Shown: positions 34,842-47,760, counted from the first letter of the stretch. The stretch: DNA of 64,000 nt from Perkinsus chesapeaki (GCA_013115145.1 JAAPAO010000096.1:1-64000), one strand, 5' to 3'. Program-made: numbers and translations. Notes: generated from the sequence alone by a model not told the origin.

Positions 34842-35522
34842 TAAATGAGTAACTTCACAGGACAACGTAACACATCACAGTCAGACGATAAATGTAGCAC
34901 GTGAAGGACTGACACACTCTCAGGTAACCTGAGCCAGGTTTTCCCTTTCATCCATAAAAAGCTGGGATGGAAATCATCATTCAGAAACTGCGTCTCGATC
35001 GTGCGGGCTACATCTGTACAATAACCGCCACCGAAGTCACTACGCTCCCTGACCCCTTCAATTCGAACGGGTCTACAAAACACATAGCGATATGGACCGA
35101 TAAGTGAGAGCGACTATGGAACGGCAGACTACAGAGCCTAAGTGTGATACAGAACCGAAGCCGGGACTTCCCACTTAACCTCCTGCAAGAAAATTACCAC
35201 TTGAAACGACTTGACAAAAGGCTTGTTTACTGAGACATAGAAACTGCAACGTTAAGAGGACATTCACCAACTCTATAGAGCCTTTCACCCACTCAGGAGG
35301 AATAGGCCACTGAGTGCATCGCACTCGATAGATTATAAAGATACGTCCGATACCATCTCTCTAACAACTGTGGGATAATATATTATTTCTCGATAACCTG
35401 TTCAACCTAGTAATGTAAAAAATTTAAATCCGCCTGAGCCAGTCGCCCCCCATCAACTGCCTCTGGTGAGAACTACTCATATGAATCACTAGAGATCGCT
35501 AACAGCTACAGCACGACCACAG
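34842..35522. other. Intergenic stretch
   Basis: No exon is supported. This 681-bp segment lies between the stop of the MFS transporter gene and the start codon of the eight-helix membrane protein gene. It should hold the 3' end of the former and the promoter of the latter. Confidence 0.45.
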
Positions 35523-38500
35523 TCAAGGTGATGCCATCATCCTAGCCGAGGCAGGATTCGACGGCAGTGCCGGTTTGGTCATATGTAGGACCCTATAGAA
35601 GCTATTAGTGGCCTTGATCATCCACAGTGTTGCCACACAGCCCACTAGCAGACAACCGATGTTAATGGCGAAGCTGGTAGAATAGCAAGCGGAAGAGATG
35701 CACACCTTCTTGTCTGTACACAAGTAACAATGATAATAAATACCTCAGACACCGGCTTACTTCCATCAAACGTAGATTCGCGATCATAGAGCCTGCCGAA
35801 GGTCAGCGACGCCAACAGAAACGAGCCCGTCACCTGAACCAGGATCATTATAACCAACATTCCGCCGGAAATGATCCGAGCATGGCGGGGAAGTGGTAAA
35901 TTCCTACCTGAGCAACTTGGGTGAGGGCGTACGTCGCCGCTAGATGACTTCGACCATACAGCTCTGCGCATATAGCTGCCATCAACGACCAGAATGTACC
36001 TGCGGGAAGTGCTCAGTACTTTGGGCTGAGTTAGCAGTTAAGTGAATCTAAGCTGCTTTGAGTAATCCAGTTCCCGTCCAAGCCACCTAAGGTCTCTTTA
36101 CAGGAAATGGCTCCAATAAGCGGATAACCGATACTGCTGTGAACTCGCCAAAGCGAGAACCAAAAAGGCTTTTTAGGCCAGAGTATTAGTCGACAGGCTA
36201 GTACCAGCCGACCGGCCACTAGGCAGTGCACCACTGCTAGCTGGGCACCGAAGAGCCAGCAGCTCAACCAACAAAGTAGACTGATTAAGCAGCTTACCAT
36301 AAGCCATGCCCACAATGGCACATCCGGCAAATACCAATCCTAGCAAGGCCAATATGTATCCGAAAATCATAAGTACCAGACCAAATAGCAGCGCCCATGG
36401 ACGGACCACCAAGGAGTCAGATACCCTCCCACTCAATACTCGTCCTGGAAGGAAACGAATAGTTCACTCTACAATGTGAAATTCTCACGCGCCTCATAAA
36501 TGCAAGCAAGCCACTGGTGAGAGAGGCGTCAAGCGGTGTTGGAATATAACATCATCGATGGCGTTTGGCTATGGAGTCCATAACCTAACATCATCGATGG
36601 CGTTTGGCTATGGAGTCCATAACCTAACATCATCGATGGCGTTTGGCTATGGAGTCCATANNNNNNNNNNNNNNNNNNNNNNNNNNNNNNNNNNNNNNNN
36701 NNNNNNNNNNNNNNNNNNNNNNNNNNNNNNNNNNNNNNNNNNNNNNNNNNNNNNNNNATAACCTAACATCATCGATGAGTGTATTGAAGTCTATTAAATC
36801 TAACTCGTCTTTTATCTATCATTTCATTGCTCTTAATAGTTCCAGGGATCTTGCAATATCCTTACCCGCAGCATTGCCGATTGATATCATGCTCACCATA
36901 CTAGCCACAGCACTCTTGCTCAGGCCAGCCGCCAGGCCTATTTGAGCCGAATTATTGATAACCGTCAGGCCACCGCCAAGACCAGTCAACAGAGCCACAA
37001 AGTACAACCAGAATACTCCAGTGAGCATGCTAGCTGGGCCCTGCCATCACATAATCCTTCCTAGCATTTTGGTTCTAATTACATTCTTAACGCATTTATA
37101 GCATCTCCTGTCACTAGTAGGCATCTCCTCCAAAGGCTCCTGCTCCAACATAGGGTCGCTCTTCGCCCTTGGATCACTCAACGACCGTACCTGAAACCAA
37201 ACACGGATGCCCACAAGGAACCTGAATAAGCCCCGACATGGTTACAGTAAATTTGACGGAGCACCGTAAAATTTCCCCTCTCAGCAAAGATTCAGAATCA
37301 TCATTTGAATAGGTTAGAGATATCATCATATTCTACACCTATTCGATAGGTACCCCATAAACACACGCCTCGACGATGGAGACTAACACCAGCAACTACA
37401 ATGTCAACAATTCCGGACGACGGCATTAAGGACTCGATATTCTACTCAGCCTCCGAATACTTCGAAAATCGAGTCTGAGCTGCCCGATATCTCAGTCGCG
37501 CTTTAACTCAAGATACTCTCAAGGCAACCCCCGGTTGTAATCAAGTTTCTGGGATTAATATGAGCCCCAGAAAAGCTGCGCGCTCTCACAAATGGAGCTA
37601 CTCCATCAAAGCTGCTAGCAAAAGTTCGTAAGCATCTGCCGCAGTAGCTCAAAACGTAAAGGCGTACTCCCTCCGACCGTTCCCTTCATTACGTCTGTCT
37701 TAACAGCTATTGGTAAGTAAAGTACAGTCGGAAGTATAACCACTAACGATGTGGTAAACCTACATTAACACTTACAGACACAAATGACGTCGAATGCGAA
37801 GAACGGACATTTAATAGAAATTTCACGAGAAATTCCGACCGATTTCCCACCGGAACCGCTCAGCATCACGCTTGCTTGTATCTCGCTAGTACGATCTTCC
37901 GTGAATCGATAAAATTAAATAGAAGGTAGTGGAAGGTTCTCGCGGAGCATAAGCGTTATGGCTCATCATCATATAGGCAGCTACATAGCAAAACACTGCA
38001 TTAGGCATTCGAACGATAACGCTTCGAATGTTCACAATTGCAACGGACGCCATTATCTAAAAATATTATTTCCGACCACCAACCTACGCCACAGCTCCTG
38101 GCAGCACACTAGGCGCCAGAGAGTAAACCGTGAGGACTACTGCTAATATAAGTAACATACCATACGATATAACAAAGCATCGATGATAGGCATAGTACCT
38201 ACCAACACGACAAGATCACAGAAAGGAGCGGTATGAAGATATTACTCCACGCTCACATCCTCGTGAACAACAAATATAAACCTACTGCCTATGGCGGCTA
38301 TGATGGGAGATGCTATGGCCACTGTGACGAGGAAATCAAGAGTATTATTGGAAAGGAATGTAGCCGTCACACACACCAGAAATGAGGCACCTGAGATATA
38401 GATTTAGGCAAAGGCGTACAATTTTTAATAAATCGTGGTAACAGATTGATAAAAATATTAACATGTGAAATCCAGATCTGACGCACATGATGATGATGGT

Positions 38501-40136
38501 ATTCAGTATAGAGGTATCCTACCTAACCTGACTAGTAGAGAGTTTAATTACTTCATTTCATCATTGGGTATCTTATACACTGGTGGAATTCTTTGGCGCT
38601 GAGATGGGTGGGTACAATGGCCGAGGTGACATGTTTGAACCTCCTTATGCAACCAACGTCGCTGAATTCGATTCCGAAGTCAGTTTAGCTGCTTTTATCA
38701 AAAGAAGCTAAACTCGGCCCTGCTTTTCCCACTCTAGAAGTCATTTCATGGATATACTCAATTTTCCAAAACAATTCCACCCGTGCATATGAATAATATC
38801 AGATCAATTGTCATTGTATTGCTACCAAAGTACAACAATAAAGCCAACTACCCACCGCAGGCGTTCAATGGAAGGTAAGCTTAATAGTATCAATGGTAAA
38901 AGGCAGGAGGCAATAGAGAAGGTCGCTAGGGAGAATCGATAAGGTAACCCTAAGCCCACCAAACGACCATGCCATTCCCAACCAACAGCTGCGATAAAAT
39001 TCTACTCAACCCGCTTCCTTATCGCCGCCGTTCTTACTCAAACCATAGAAGGCCTTAACAATGCCCACCAACTTCCCTCGATGCCACGGAAAATTCTTAG
39101 TATTGGTTGACACCAAAGCACTGTCCATCCATCCTACTCCTTGCCCAACACATAAAAAACAAAGTATCTGAGGAAAGCCGATGAACAGTGCTCACTGAGA
39201 ACTATGGATGATGATGAGGCACTTACCGGCGGCAGGGGCGTCCAAATCCCCAGCCTACTGGGCAACCATACAAGGACGTAGCCAACACCGACCAGTAGAG
39301 AACCTGGAACGATATACAACACTCCAAGGAAGAATCGAGAGAGCAAAACATATGAATGTTAATGAAATAAGACGTAATAAAAGTAGCCCAATCGGTGGTA
39401 CCAAAAGTAGACAAAAAGCTGCCACAGAAGGCATCTAAAGGATGAATAGATTCGCTAACCTTTATCAGCCCTAGTTCCCCTTTTACTACCAAATAGTATT
39501 GTCGGCCGCGGGCCGTACTTATCGCAGAATACTCCACCGAACACCGACAGACCATTGCCGGCATTGAACGCTAGAGAGAGGTAAGTCAATTGGGACTAAA
39601 GGATTAATGCATTAATAATATTATTAACAACGTTAAGTCGGCATAACTACAATTTAAATTTACTCGCTCGTTCAAAGCGGAAAAAGTAAATATCTGTGCC
39701 ATCTTACTACGAGCTTGGACATGTGTGAAATTAAACCGCCTCAAGAGGCAAGTTATTCCTAATAGAAGTATTTTAGGATTCGAGCTGTATTAGAGTATAT
39801 AAGAATTTCCTATATAGAGCGGCTCTAGACTACGACGACCAAGTTGATAGAAAGATCAGTATCATTGCCTCCTCATTTCCCCGGTTATTATTCTACAGCT
39901 GCTCTAGACTACAGAGAACTCCATCAATAAAGAGCTCAGGTAATCATTTCCGAAGCCTGCCCGTTTTCCTGTATTAATATTACCTGGCTCAGATCCAATG
40001 CGAACTTCAACTGTTCCGAATACAATCCAAAGGTATATACCGAGCCACATATCAACATGATTGGTAAGGAGGCAGCAGCAGTGGCCCAGGCTGCAACATT
40101 GGGGCACATCGGATGGTCACGGTCAATGATACTCAT
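35523..40136 (-). CDS. Nodulin-like / NFD4-like MFS transporter
   Basis: This is a 12-helix major facilitator superfamily protein of the nodulin-like (NFD4-type) group, whose substrate is unknown. Exon 1 (40136-39984) has CGSVYTFGLYSEQLKFAL, the family start. Exon 2 (39595-39490) has AFNAGNGLSVFGGVFCDKYG with GPRP, and exon 3 (39303-39227) has GSLLVGVGYVLVW. A later exon has FWLYFVALLTGLGGGLTVIN with MISIGNAAG, which joins across an intron to RVLSGRVSDSLVVRPWALLF. The last exons give SLFGSRFGEFTAVS, LMAAICAELYGRSHLAATYA and a cysteine-bearing final helix (VCISSACY...LLVGCVATLWM). The stop is at 35523-35525. The exons between 37.1 and 39.2 kb were not all resolved. The assembly gap sits in an intron, so the coding sequence is probably intact. 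Confidence 0.85.
36548..36780. repeat. 39-bp minisatellite with an assembly gap
   Basis: Identical 39-bp units start at 36548, 36587 and 36626 (each begins AACATCATCGATGGCGTTTG). The array then runs into 97 Ns (36661-36757) and resumes with a partial unit. It lies in an intron of the MFS transporter, between the exons ending SIGNAAG and starting RVLSGRV. The real copy number is unknown because the assembly broke inside the repeat. Confidence 0.95.
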
Positions 40137-40894
40137 AGTAGAGGGAAAACAACAACAACAACTTCTGAAATAATGCAGTGGTGTGCCTACTACCTCCTAA
40201 GGATGACAGAATAGGATGGCACATTCTCAGGAGGTGGAACTACCCATGAAATGATTCACTATGAAGTCAGCTACCATCGCGAACTAATTACCACCCATAA
40301 AAAAGACGTAATAGAGTAGTAAAAATAAGTCGTCATGTGCTGCTTCTCAACAAGTGAAGCTTCCCTCTTAGCCATCCTACACTTTGAGTTTTTAACAATG
40401 ATGAAAGACAGCCACTTCTCTGCCATCAACCCGCACCCTCTATATGACAGTCCTTCACAGACAACCATCCCTCCTCAGAGCTCACTTTAAATGTAGAATA
40501 TTTCCCGACTAAAATCCCGGTGTCCCTCATGCCAACAGAACGGCTCGCTGTCACCACCGAGTTCCCACAATTCGATAATCAACCCAATCCACCCGCACAT
40601 TCACAAACCACCAAACTAACGAAATCTCTATCCACCCCCCCCCCTCCCCTGCCGTCCCGCAATCCGCTCACTTCCAGCAAGCTAGCAGCAGCAGTGTGAC
40701 ACAAATGTCTTCTAGCCTTGGCGCCGCACTAAACAAGCATTCACCCCCTCCCCGTGAATTCACCTAAACACCAGTCGTATTAACAAAAATTAAACTTGCC
40801 AAAATAGTTAAACCAGTAGCCGGCAAAGTGCCACTATGATGATCATGAAATCGATCACCAGGGCGAGCGATATCGATTATCTTGCGAACCACTT
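40137..40894. other. Intergenic stretch
   Basis: I see no coding region. The sequence contains a cytosine run (around 40637) and C-rich segments. It separates the stop of the beta-propeller-like gene from the start of the MFS transporter on the same strand. Confidence 0.5.
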
Positions 40895-41790
40895 TCACTG
40901 AGTAGACACCACAACTAGCTGAGCTGTATGATCTGCCATCAATGCAGCCACCACCATTTCTCCGCCTTTCAAGCTCGCGATTCCTGTGTACCGTTCAACC
41001 CCTTCACTGCGATCTAATTCCGTAACTCTCAGAGATCCATATTGGAGATCCCATCGATGGAGCGTGCCGTTCGATAATAGAATTGAGACGTCAGATTCTT
41101 CAGAGTGCGCAATCCCCGCTATGGGCGTATCTTTCTGGTAGTCGCCGATCTTAACTCGTTTTCTCCATTCCCCTTCACTCCCCCTTTCAAGCATATACAC
41201 CCTTCCCTCGCCATTCGCCGCCACAGCTCTCGAGGCGCCCACAAATCCAATTTTCGCTATTTCCATCGGAAACGTCACCTCCGTCCCCGAGCTGCAATTC
41301 CACAGAGCCCTACCGCCAAAGGCAATAAGAATAGACCCGTCCCACCACACAACATCTGTCCCCTCTCGGCCCTCCCAGCCCACATCACACTGACCTTCCG
41401 GCCAAATACTAATGCCATCCGTTGCCACCAGCGTACCGCTCTCTCCTCCTTTCGTTGCCAGACCCACTGGAACGAAAAACGCCGCCAGCGAAGCGAAGAT
41501 TTCCGCGCTGGTCTTCAGCAGGCGAGGCTGGCCAGCCCCCGTGCCTCCCGGCAGAATGAGCCCTGTCCCGGTGGGAACATTCAAGACGTCCAATAGGCCC
41601 CAGATGAGCCTGATACGAAAGAAAATGGGCAAGGGAAGATGTCGACTATACATTATTATACTACTACTATCCACTAATAAGAATACCACGCACCACATTC
41701 AAATGTATTGCAATAAAGATGCAGGAAAACAGAGAAGGAAACAGCGAGTCCCATCGACCACGACAGCTGCTCTATACGCACGCGTGGCAT
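40895..41790 (-). CDS. Secreted or ER beta-propeller-like protein
   Basis: I do not recognise a specific family. Exon 1 starts at the ATG at 41788-41790 (MPRVRIEQLSWSMGLAVSFS) and encodes an N-terminal hydrophobic signal or anchor. After a phase-2 intron of about 75 nt the second exon begins LIWGLLDVLNVPTG and runs to the stop at 40895. It shows repeated short beta-strand patterns ending in aromatic residues: SGTLVATDGISIWPEG, DGSILIAFGGRALWNC, SRAVAANGEGRVYMLE, VSILLSNGTLHRWDL. This is the look of a WD40/quinoprotein-like propeller with at least four blades, shorter than a full seven-bladed one. The C-terminus (TAQLVVVSTQ) has no ER retention signal. Confidence 0.6.
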
Positions 41791-42276
41791 CTGTGGAAGA
41801 TACAGTGTCCAAAATTCTGTCGCTTTATCGAGCATGCCACTCGATTCCCCAGGTCATGGGGACTTCTAAAAAGATTTCCTTAGAGTTGCCTTACATCTGT
41901 ATATTTTTTACTGGCACATGAACAGAAATGGCGAGAAAAATGTAAAACTTTATCGCATACGTGAATCGTACAACTAGCTCACACCCATCTGCAGAATCTA
42001 CGGGGATTATGATACATTATACATAACCATTGACAAACTTCCCCGCCCAAGCAGTACAGATCCCCGTAATGGACAATAAACGGCATTACTAGATTCCCAT
42101 AATGCCACCATTACCAGTATAAGACTCAAAGACCTCGAGGCATATCCATTGCTCCCAAAGGAACGCACTTGACCATTCCTCTAGCCCCAGCAGCTCTCCC
42201 AATTTCTATCACAATAGGACCGCTTTCCGATCCCCAACCAACACATTCCTATGACGCCAGATACCTCCCCGCTATA
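41791..42276. other. Intergenic stretch
   Basis: I see no exon that fits a gene on either strand. It lies between the stop of the unknown gene at 42.3 kb and the first exon of the beta-propeller-like gene. Confidence 0.45.
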
Positions 42277-42860
42277 TTACCCAACTGCCCATGTAAAGAC
42301 TACTATACTGGACGCTTGTTTATATATTGACCATGGCCTCGATGAATACTTAATAAACTGCTTCCTGCCTCTATCTTCACCCTTCACCTCATCTTTGCCA
42401 CCGCCACCACCCTCAGACCAATCCGCGCTTGTCGAAGCGAATCTACACTTTCCGCTGGACGCCAACCACCACTCTTCCTATATTACGTGACGTTCGGCTT
42501 AACCTCTTCAATAGGCTCAAGGCCCGGAGATCTTTTAATGTCCTCAGGCAGCAAGCTTTTAGATATCCTATCCGAATGCCCATGCTCATACCTACAAGAA
42601 TCGATGCTTGGGCTGGGTTACATAATCAATGCCACCAAGTACAATTTCTAATATAACCCATCACTTCACTTTGGACTGCTATATCGGCATTCCCTGCTCT
42701 GCACTATACCATAGACAGATCTATATTACTAAGTAATATATAATACATCAGTAGCTGCTCACACAAGGCGGCCCCGGCACGAATAAAACGATCCCTACTC
42801 TCAGCAACCAAGCTGAAAACGCTCGACCGTTACCTGCGTATAATGTCGATCTACTTTTTA
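42277..42860 (-). CDS. Unrecognised gene, C-terminal exons
   Basis: I do not recognise this gene. The final exon reads TFASTSADWSEGGGGGKDEV and continues through a basic segment to a hydrophobic end (SSIVVFTWAVG), with the stop at 42277-42279. It joins through a 44-nt phase-2 intron to an exon with YEHGHSDRISKSLLPEDIKR. A further upstream exon around 42.72-42.83 kb reads SLVAESRDRFIRAGAALCEQ. The connection between these two upstream exons is not resolved, nor is the start. The final hydrophobic stretch is short for a membrane anchor. Confidence 0.45.
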
Positions 42861-43080
42861 CGATTCAGACCTTCTCTTATTGCCGAAGTACTCTCACTAC
42901 TGATTTAATATAGGATGAAAATAACAAATAAAATATTGCCAAATTATCCGACGTAAGCCTTTCTATATGACCCACACAAATTACGCACACTGAATCCTGC
43001 AAGTAGAAATCTGCTAAATCACCAGCAGAGCCGCGACCAGCCAATTGGCGCCTTCCGACATCCCTCCATCCGTTGTATTA

Positions 43081-44040
43081 TTACAGTTCGCTACTGTGCC
43101 GTTTTTGGCCTCCCTTCACCTCACTGGTTCCCGTGGCGTCTTGAAACTTCCTAACAGCTTCATAAAAAGCATGAAGCTCAGTGGCGATCTCTTCAGGCGT
43201 TGGCGAGGGGCTCTCTCCCAGCGAATCACTGCTTGAACCCTACCCAGCACGAAAATGGTAAACATGCATCGCTTCGCTCCGCCTACCATAGACTTTAATT
43301 CCAACAGTGGCGGTTGCCATCGAATATCTCCAGTGTCAGTATTGAGGTAATAGTTCACTGATTGGCCTGATGACGAAGCCCTTATTCTACTTCCACTGAG
43401 AAATAGGACGAAAACGAAACCAGAATGAATATGCCTTCTTGGTGGTAACAGACCATGATCAAGAAAGACAATACCTTCGGGCTTCACTCCATCATGGTGA
43501 TAAAAGTAATAATAAAAATTCAAGCGACTTGAATGGTTCACACTTGTCTCTTTGAAATTGCAATGATAAGCGCATTCCTGCTAGCAACACTCCCTTTTCC
43601 TGTACGACTCCCCGGCGCTATCTTTACAGGCCATTGTATTTCATTGTCATTATTTCACTAGTACGAAAAATACTGCGCATGCTCGTATACTACCTGAAGT
43701 ATCATCGAAGTAGCTTAATTTAACCCATTTCCCTTTGGCCAACTTATTAGCTGGTATCTGACCAGCTCTACCGAGCTCGACCATTGATAAATGCAGACCA
43801 TTCCTGAAAACCAGATTATCCTCATTTATGCTTCTAATTCCTATCTACTATAAATTCTTACACACAACCTATCATTAATACTTTGGGAGGATCATTCAAG
43901 AAGCTATCAGCTTGATCATCGTGATCCAATATCACACTTGATAATGCAGTTGATGACGTATGTTGAATGATGTTAATATAACTGCCCTTATTTACTATAT
44001 CACGTCCTTGAAGCAAATTCTGTACTACAGTCCTCCAAAT
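43081..44040 (-). CDS. WW-domain protein, 5' end open
   Basis: WW domains bind proline-rich peptides. Here one WW domain is split over two exons: WVKLSYFDDTS ends one exon, and GQSVNYYLNTDTGDIRWQPP continues after a phase-1 intron. Together they give the two spaced tryptophans, the YY pair and the closing P of the family. The upstream exons read QNLLQGRDIVNKGSYINIIQ and NGLHLSMVELGRAGQIPANK. The last exon is Ser- and Glu-rich (GSSSDSLGESPSPTPEEIAT, then a helix LHAFYEAVRKFQDATG) and stops at 43081-43083. The start lies above 44.0 kb and is not resolved. Partner and process are unknown. Confidence 0.62.
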
Positions 44041-44518
44041 AAACTTACAATATTTTGGAACAATACCATTACTTTACAACGGGAACGAGTTTAGGGCTCA
44101 TTTTCGGATATGTTACGCATATCGCAGTTCAGACTCACTTGTCAAAATGTTGTAACCGTTTCATGCCTAGTTACTGACATATGGGCGAGCGAAATTTTTG
44201 CGCGTGCCAGAATTGCCAAATTAACTTAAAATAATTATTAACCATCAACGGCAACAGATGTGGGTCTGTGTGCACAAACAAGACAGAAACCTATAAGGAT
44301 CAAACCAGCACACCATTGCGCTCATATAAAAAAGTAGTATCTGCTGCCATGCATGCAAGGATATGTCTATAATCACCCATAATGCTCTAGGTCATAGCAG
44401 GCCGCCGCCGCCGGCCTCCTCGACCATCAGCTTCCGTGCACTTATTAGTATCCCTCCATACGTCAAAAAAGGCCTGTTTGAGTTGCCTCCTTTTGAAAAG
44501 CATAGGCTCTGGTGAAGA
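44041..44518. other. Stretch without a resolved gene
   Basis: The first exon of the WW-domain gene may lie here, but I could not place it. Otherwise the sequence shows no supported coding region. Confidence 0.35.
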
Positions 44519-47500
44519 CTAGTTTTCTACTCCTATCCGACCCACGCGTCTACGCTCCAGCCCTTCATACCGTATTTTCTCGAACTCTTCTTTAAGATTA
44601 ATTATCTCTCCCTGCTGCAGCCTCGACAACTGCTCTTGATTCCGCCCAAATCGTCGGAACAACTTCTGTAGTTTCCTCTGTGCCGAGGCACATTCCTTTT
44701 CCAGCTTTTTCGAGGGCGTTTCCGCGTCACTGTCGCCCCGGTCCACATCTCCCCACAGGAATTCGCTTGCATTCTTAGTCTAAAACGCGAACATCTTCAG
44801 CTGCTCCGATAGATGGTCCTCACGTCAATGCCGAGGTCGGCAAGTTCTTGCTGTATGAAATTGTGAACTTGATTCTCTCCGATTATCTCTGAAAACAATC
44901 TATCCACCACCGACTGGCCTGTGACACTTTTTCGATCAAGTCTATTTTGTAATACATATGTAGCATCCGAGACACTAGTATCGAGTGGTATATAACGTTT
45001 TAATGCATAATAGGATAGGAGGCCACGTCCCCTCCCTCTACATCCTACAGTACTGCATTTTAAATGGCAATGAAAAGTGAGGAATTGTGCGAAAATAAAA
45101 AATATCGATATAGTACATAATCTCATACAACACTTATTATGCACTGTATTATTATTAGGTACTTATTATTAGGATGCGCTTGTTATGTACTGTATGCAAG
45201 CACCTCCGCCACTCCCCTCCTACTACTACCCGAAGATATTCCCACCGTACTGAACTTGGCCGGCAATCCTCCCTTCGACTCTATAGCTTGGACCAATACA
45301 AAACATACCCACATACCATTCAAAATGAACGATACCAAAGCGATAGCTTTACCTTATCACCAAAACAGGTCCAAAACCGAGGCAGACAGATTCCTACCTG
45401 GTGTCACTTCCCCAGCATAATCGAACGTCGCTGCTACACCGGCCGATAAAGGTGCGCAGTATATAAGGAATGTCATTAGAACAGCCTCACCCTTGCTTAA
45501 TATTAGATTAATCTTAAAGTGTAAAAGAGCAGTTGTAGCCATTACAACCACGAATGCCCAAGCTGCCCATGGTTGTCGATCCCCTATCATAGTTGTCCTA
45601 AATAACAACAAGTCTTCGCATACTGGCACCATTCTACCTAGTAATAATAGATACGCAACTCCTGGAACACACCACGGTACTAAACCACAGTCCGATAAAA
45701 TATAACCGATCGTATTTCCGCCAACTTTTCGATGTCAATAATTAGGCATGAAACGGTTGATCGATTTACTGTCAGATTTTCGATTATCATTACGGTTCTC
45801 ATGTTTACTATCTCTTGGCGTTGGGCTGTACTAACTCATGCACATTCATATAATTTAGATCAGCCAGAGTAAGGCCAGAAGATACACGAGGCCGCTCACC
45901 GACTTTGATCATGCTTACCCCAGAGCGAAGATAGCAAGAGTCATTAATAACTGATTAGTTCCCATGGCCATACACACCCTGGCATACGCATCATAGCCCT
46001 GCCAAGATGTTTGGAGATGTTGAAATAGTTTGAAGTGGATCTGGTACCTGTGGATCTGAGATATCATTTCACAGCCGTTCTTTGGAAGGCTCAGAGTCTC
46101 AACGAAGCCGGATCTGATTACTCAAGCAGAGCCTCGAGTCAGACAGAATAAGCCTTTTTGGGTCGACTTCGTTCTACTGCGCACAAACGATGTCATTTTT
46201 TCCTGGACCAAACCAATGTCACATCGATATAGTACGAGGCTGCTGTGACGAGCCAGGAGCTGATTTTCAAGGAGCTTATTAGCGACGCCTATTATCTTGC
46301 TTAGTCCATCCAATTTACACAGTCCAACTCGACCTATGAAGACTCAAGCTCATCCGGCCCGAGGTCTCCAAGTACTCTTCAATAAGACGATACGGCAAAT
46401 TAAACACAGCGGAGCAACCGGGCAGCTTGGACCACTTAAAACCCGTTAATATTGAAAACGCACTCCGTATCCTAGTACACACAAAAACTAGTAAACAACA
46501 ACAACGTGAATCAGCAGGAAACCTACCTCATCAGAAGACCCATAAAAGATTCCCAAAAGGTTGATAACCGGACTACTACATTCTATCGGCTTCCTTCTTC
46601 ATATCATCTCTCTCCATCTTTTGCAGCTGTTCATGCTTCCGTGCCATTGTCGCATCGACTTCCTCATTTTTAGGGGCCAAGCGATGCAGGCCGGGTATCC
46701 GCAGAATCGAACTGCCAACCCCTGATGCCTCGTAGTCCTACGAACAAGTCCACCTCATTAATTGCGATACTATGTCTACAACCGCGCACAGTGAGGGAAA
46801 TGTTATATAAGACTGACCGCGCTAGTGCCACGGGGAGAGCAAACCTAACCAGGTGACCTTCCTAGGCCATGCCCACGGCCATATACGGTATCTAGGACGA
46901 AGAAGCCAGGGAACCGGCAAGATCCACCCCAAGCTTGTAAATTACTAAAAGTTATTATTGATTAACATAGTAAGAAATTCATTATATCATAGTGTGCAGA
47001 TATAAGCTATTTTCCCCGTGGCTCACCTTGAGCGTCGCTGATGCAGCAGCGATCTCGTCAGTACCCGGGACAGGCAACCTGTAAAGGAAGGACTCGTCCA
47101 CCGAGGCCACCGCCGCCTGCTTGTACTACCGAAGCCATTGCGTAAGGAGACGCACTACGAAGGCTTGGGCAGTTATAGAAGCATGCAGGGATAGCCAAAC
47201 TGATACCAAAAGGAACATAGTGGATCCTGATAGGTTAAGGCACCTGGAAAGAACGGGACGATGAAATCTCACAGTCGAATTCACAAGGGTTTGATATGGA
47301 AATAATTCAATTACGAGTCTAACGATTGAAGTGATAGATCCGGGAATTAGGAAGAGACAAGGGTTCGTTCTCCTATCAAGTGTATCGTCTTTCTTGAGGT
47401 TCTGTGTACTTACCACATCCACCAGAGCCAAGGAGGATTCTCAGGCGGCAAAACACCATCATAGAACAAGGCAATACAAAAGCCGAGCATGAGGGTGTTA

Positions 47501-47760
47501 ACAACAAGGTAGTTATCCATCTTGGTTATAGTCAAACCGAAGAGGTCTCGCAGATCCTCCCTGTACAAACCAACCTAGAATGAATCTTGCACGGAGGTTG
47601 AGTAAAATATCTTTCCTACTTGTTGCAACCGCATGTTTTGTATCTGATGAATTTTATTCTGCCTCAGTGTCTGGTCGAATACAAAGGCATCTTTATTATA
47701 CGAGAATATCGAACCGGCGCCGCTGGCCAGCGCCGCCCCCGCAGCAGCAAGCTCTGCCAT
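44519..47760 (-). CDS. Dinoflagellate-type multi-pass membrane protein
   Basis: I place this in a large uncharacterised membrane-protein family that, from memory, is abundant in dinoflagellates. Function is unknown. The ATG at 47758-47760 opens MAELAAAGAALASGAGSIFS, followed by a YNKDAFVFDQTLRQ-like segment. The second exon reads YREDLRDLFGLTITKMDNYL, then NTLMLGFCIALFYDGVLP and PPWLWWMW. Next come LLVSVWLSLHASITAQAFVV with RLLTQWLRLPVPG, a charged exon (MARKHEQLQKMERDDMKKEA), a helix pair HFKLFQHLQTSWQGYDAYAR with MAMGTNQLLMTLAIFALG, then AWAFVVVMATTALLHFKINL and VLMTFLIYCAPLSAG. The C-terminal exons are soluble, with an amphipathic coil (KKLEKECASAQRKLQKLFRR). The stop is at 44519. TAG at 46576-46578 looks like a stop but is better read as a splice donor (AT|GTAGTAG), because the family continues beyond it. 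Confidence 0.75.

Noticed and set aside
36558-36945. Open frames running through the 39-bp repeat and the N gap
   Set aside because: They exist only because the repeat unit is divisible by three and Ns translate as unknown. The transporter gene reads on the other strand and this is its intron.
41105-41921. Two long overlapping + strand open frames
   Set aside because: They lie opposite the beta-propeller-like gene and are rich in Pro/Ser/Arg typical of antisense frames, with no start context or domain.
46576-46578. TAG as the stop of a short protein starting at 47760
   Set aside because: Downstream exons continue the same protein family, and the TAG is part of a plausible GTAGT donor, so one longer gene is the better model.
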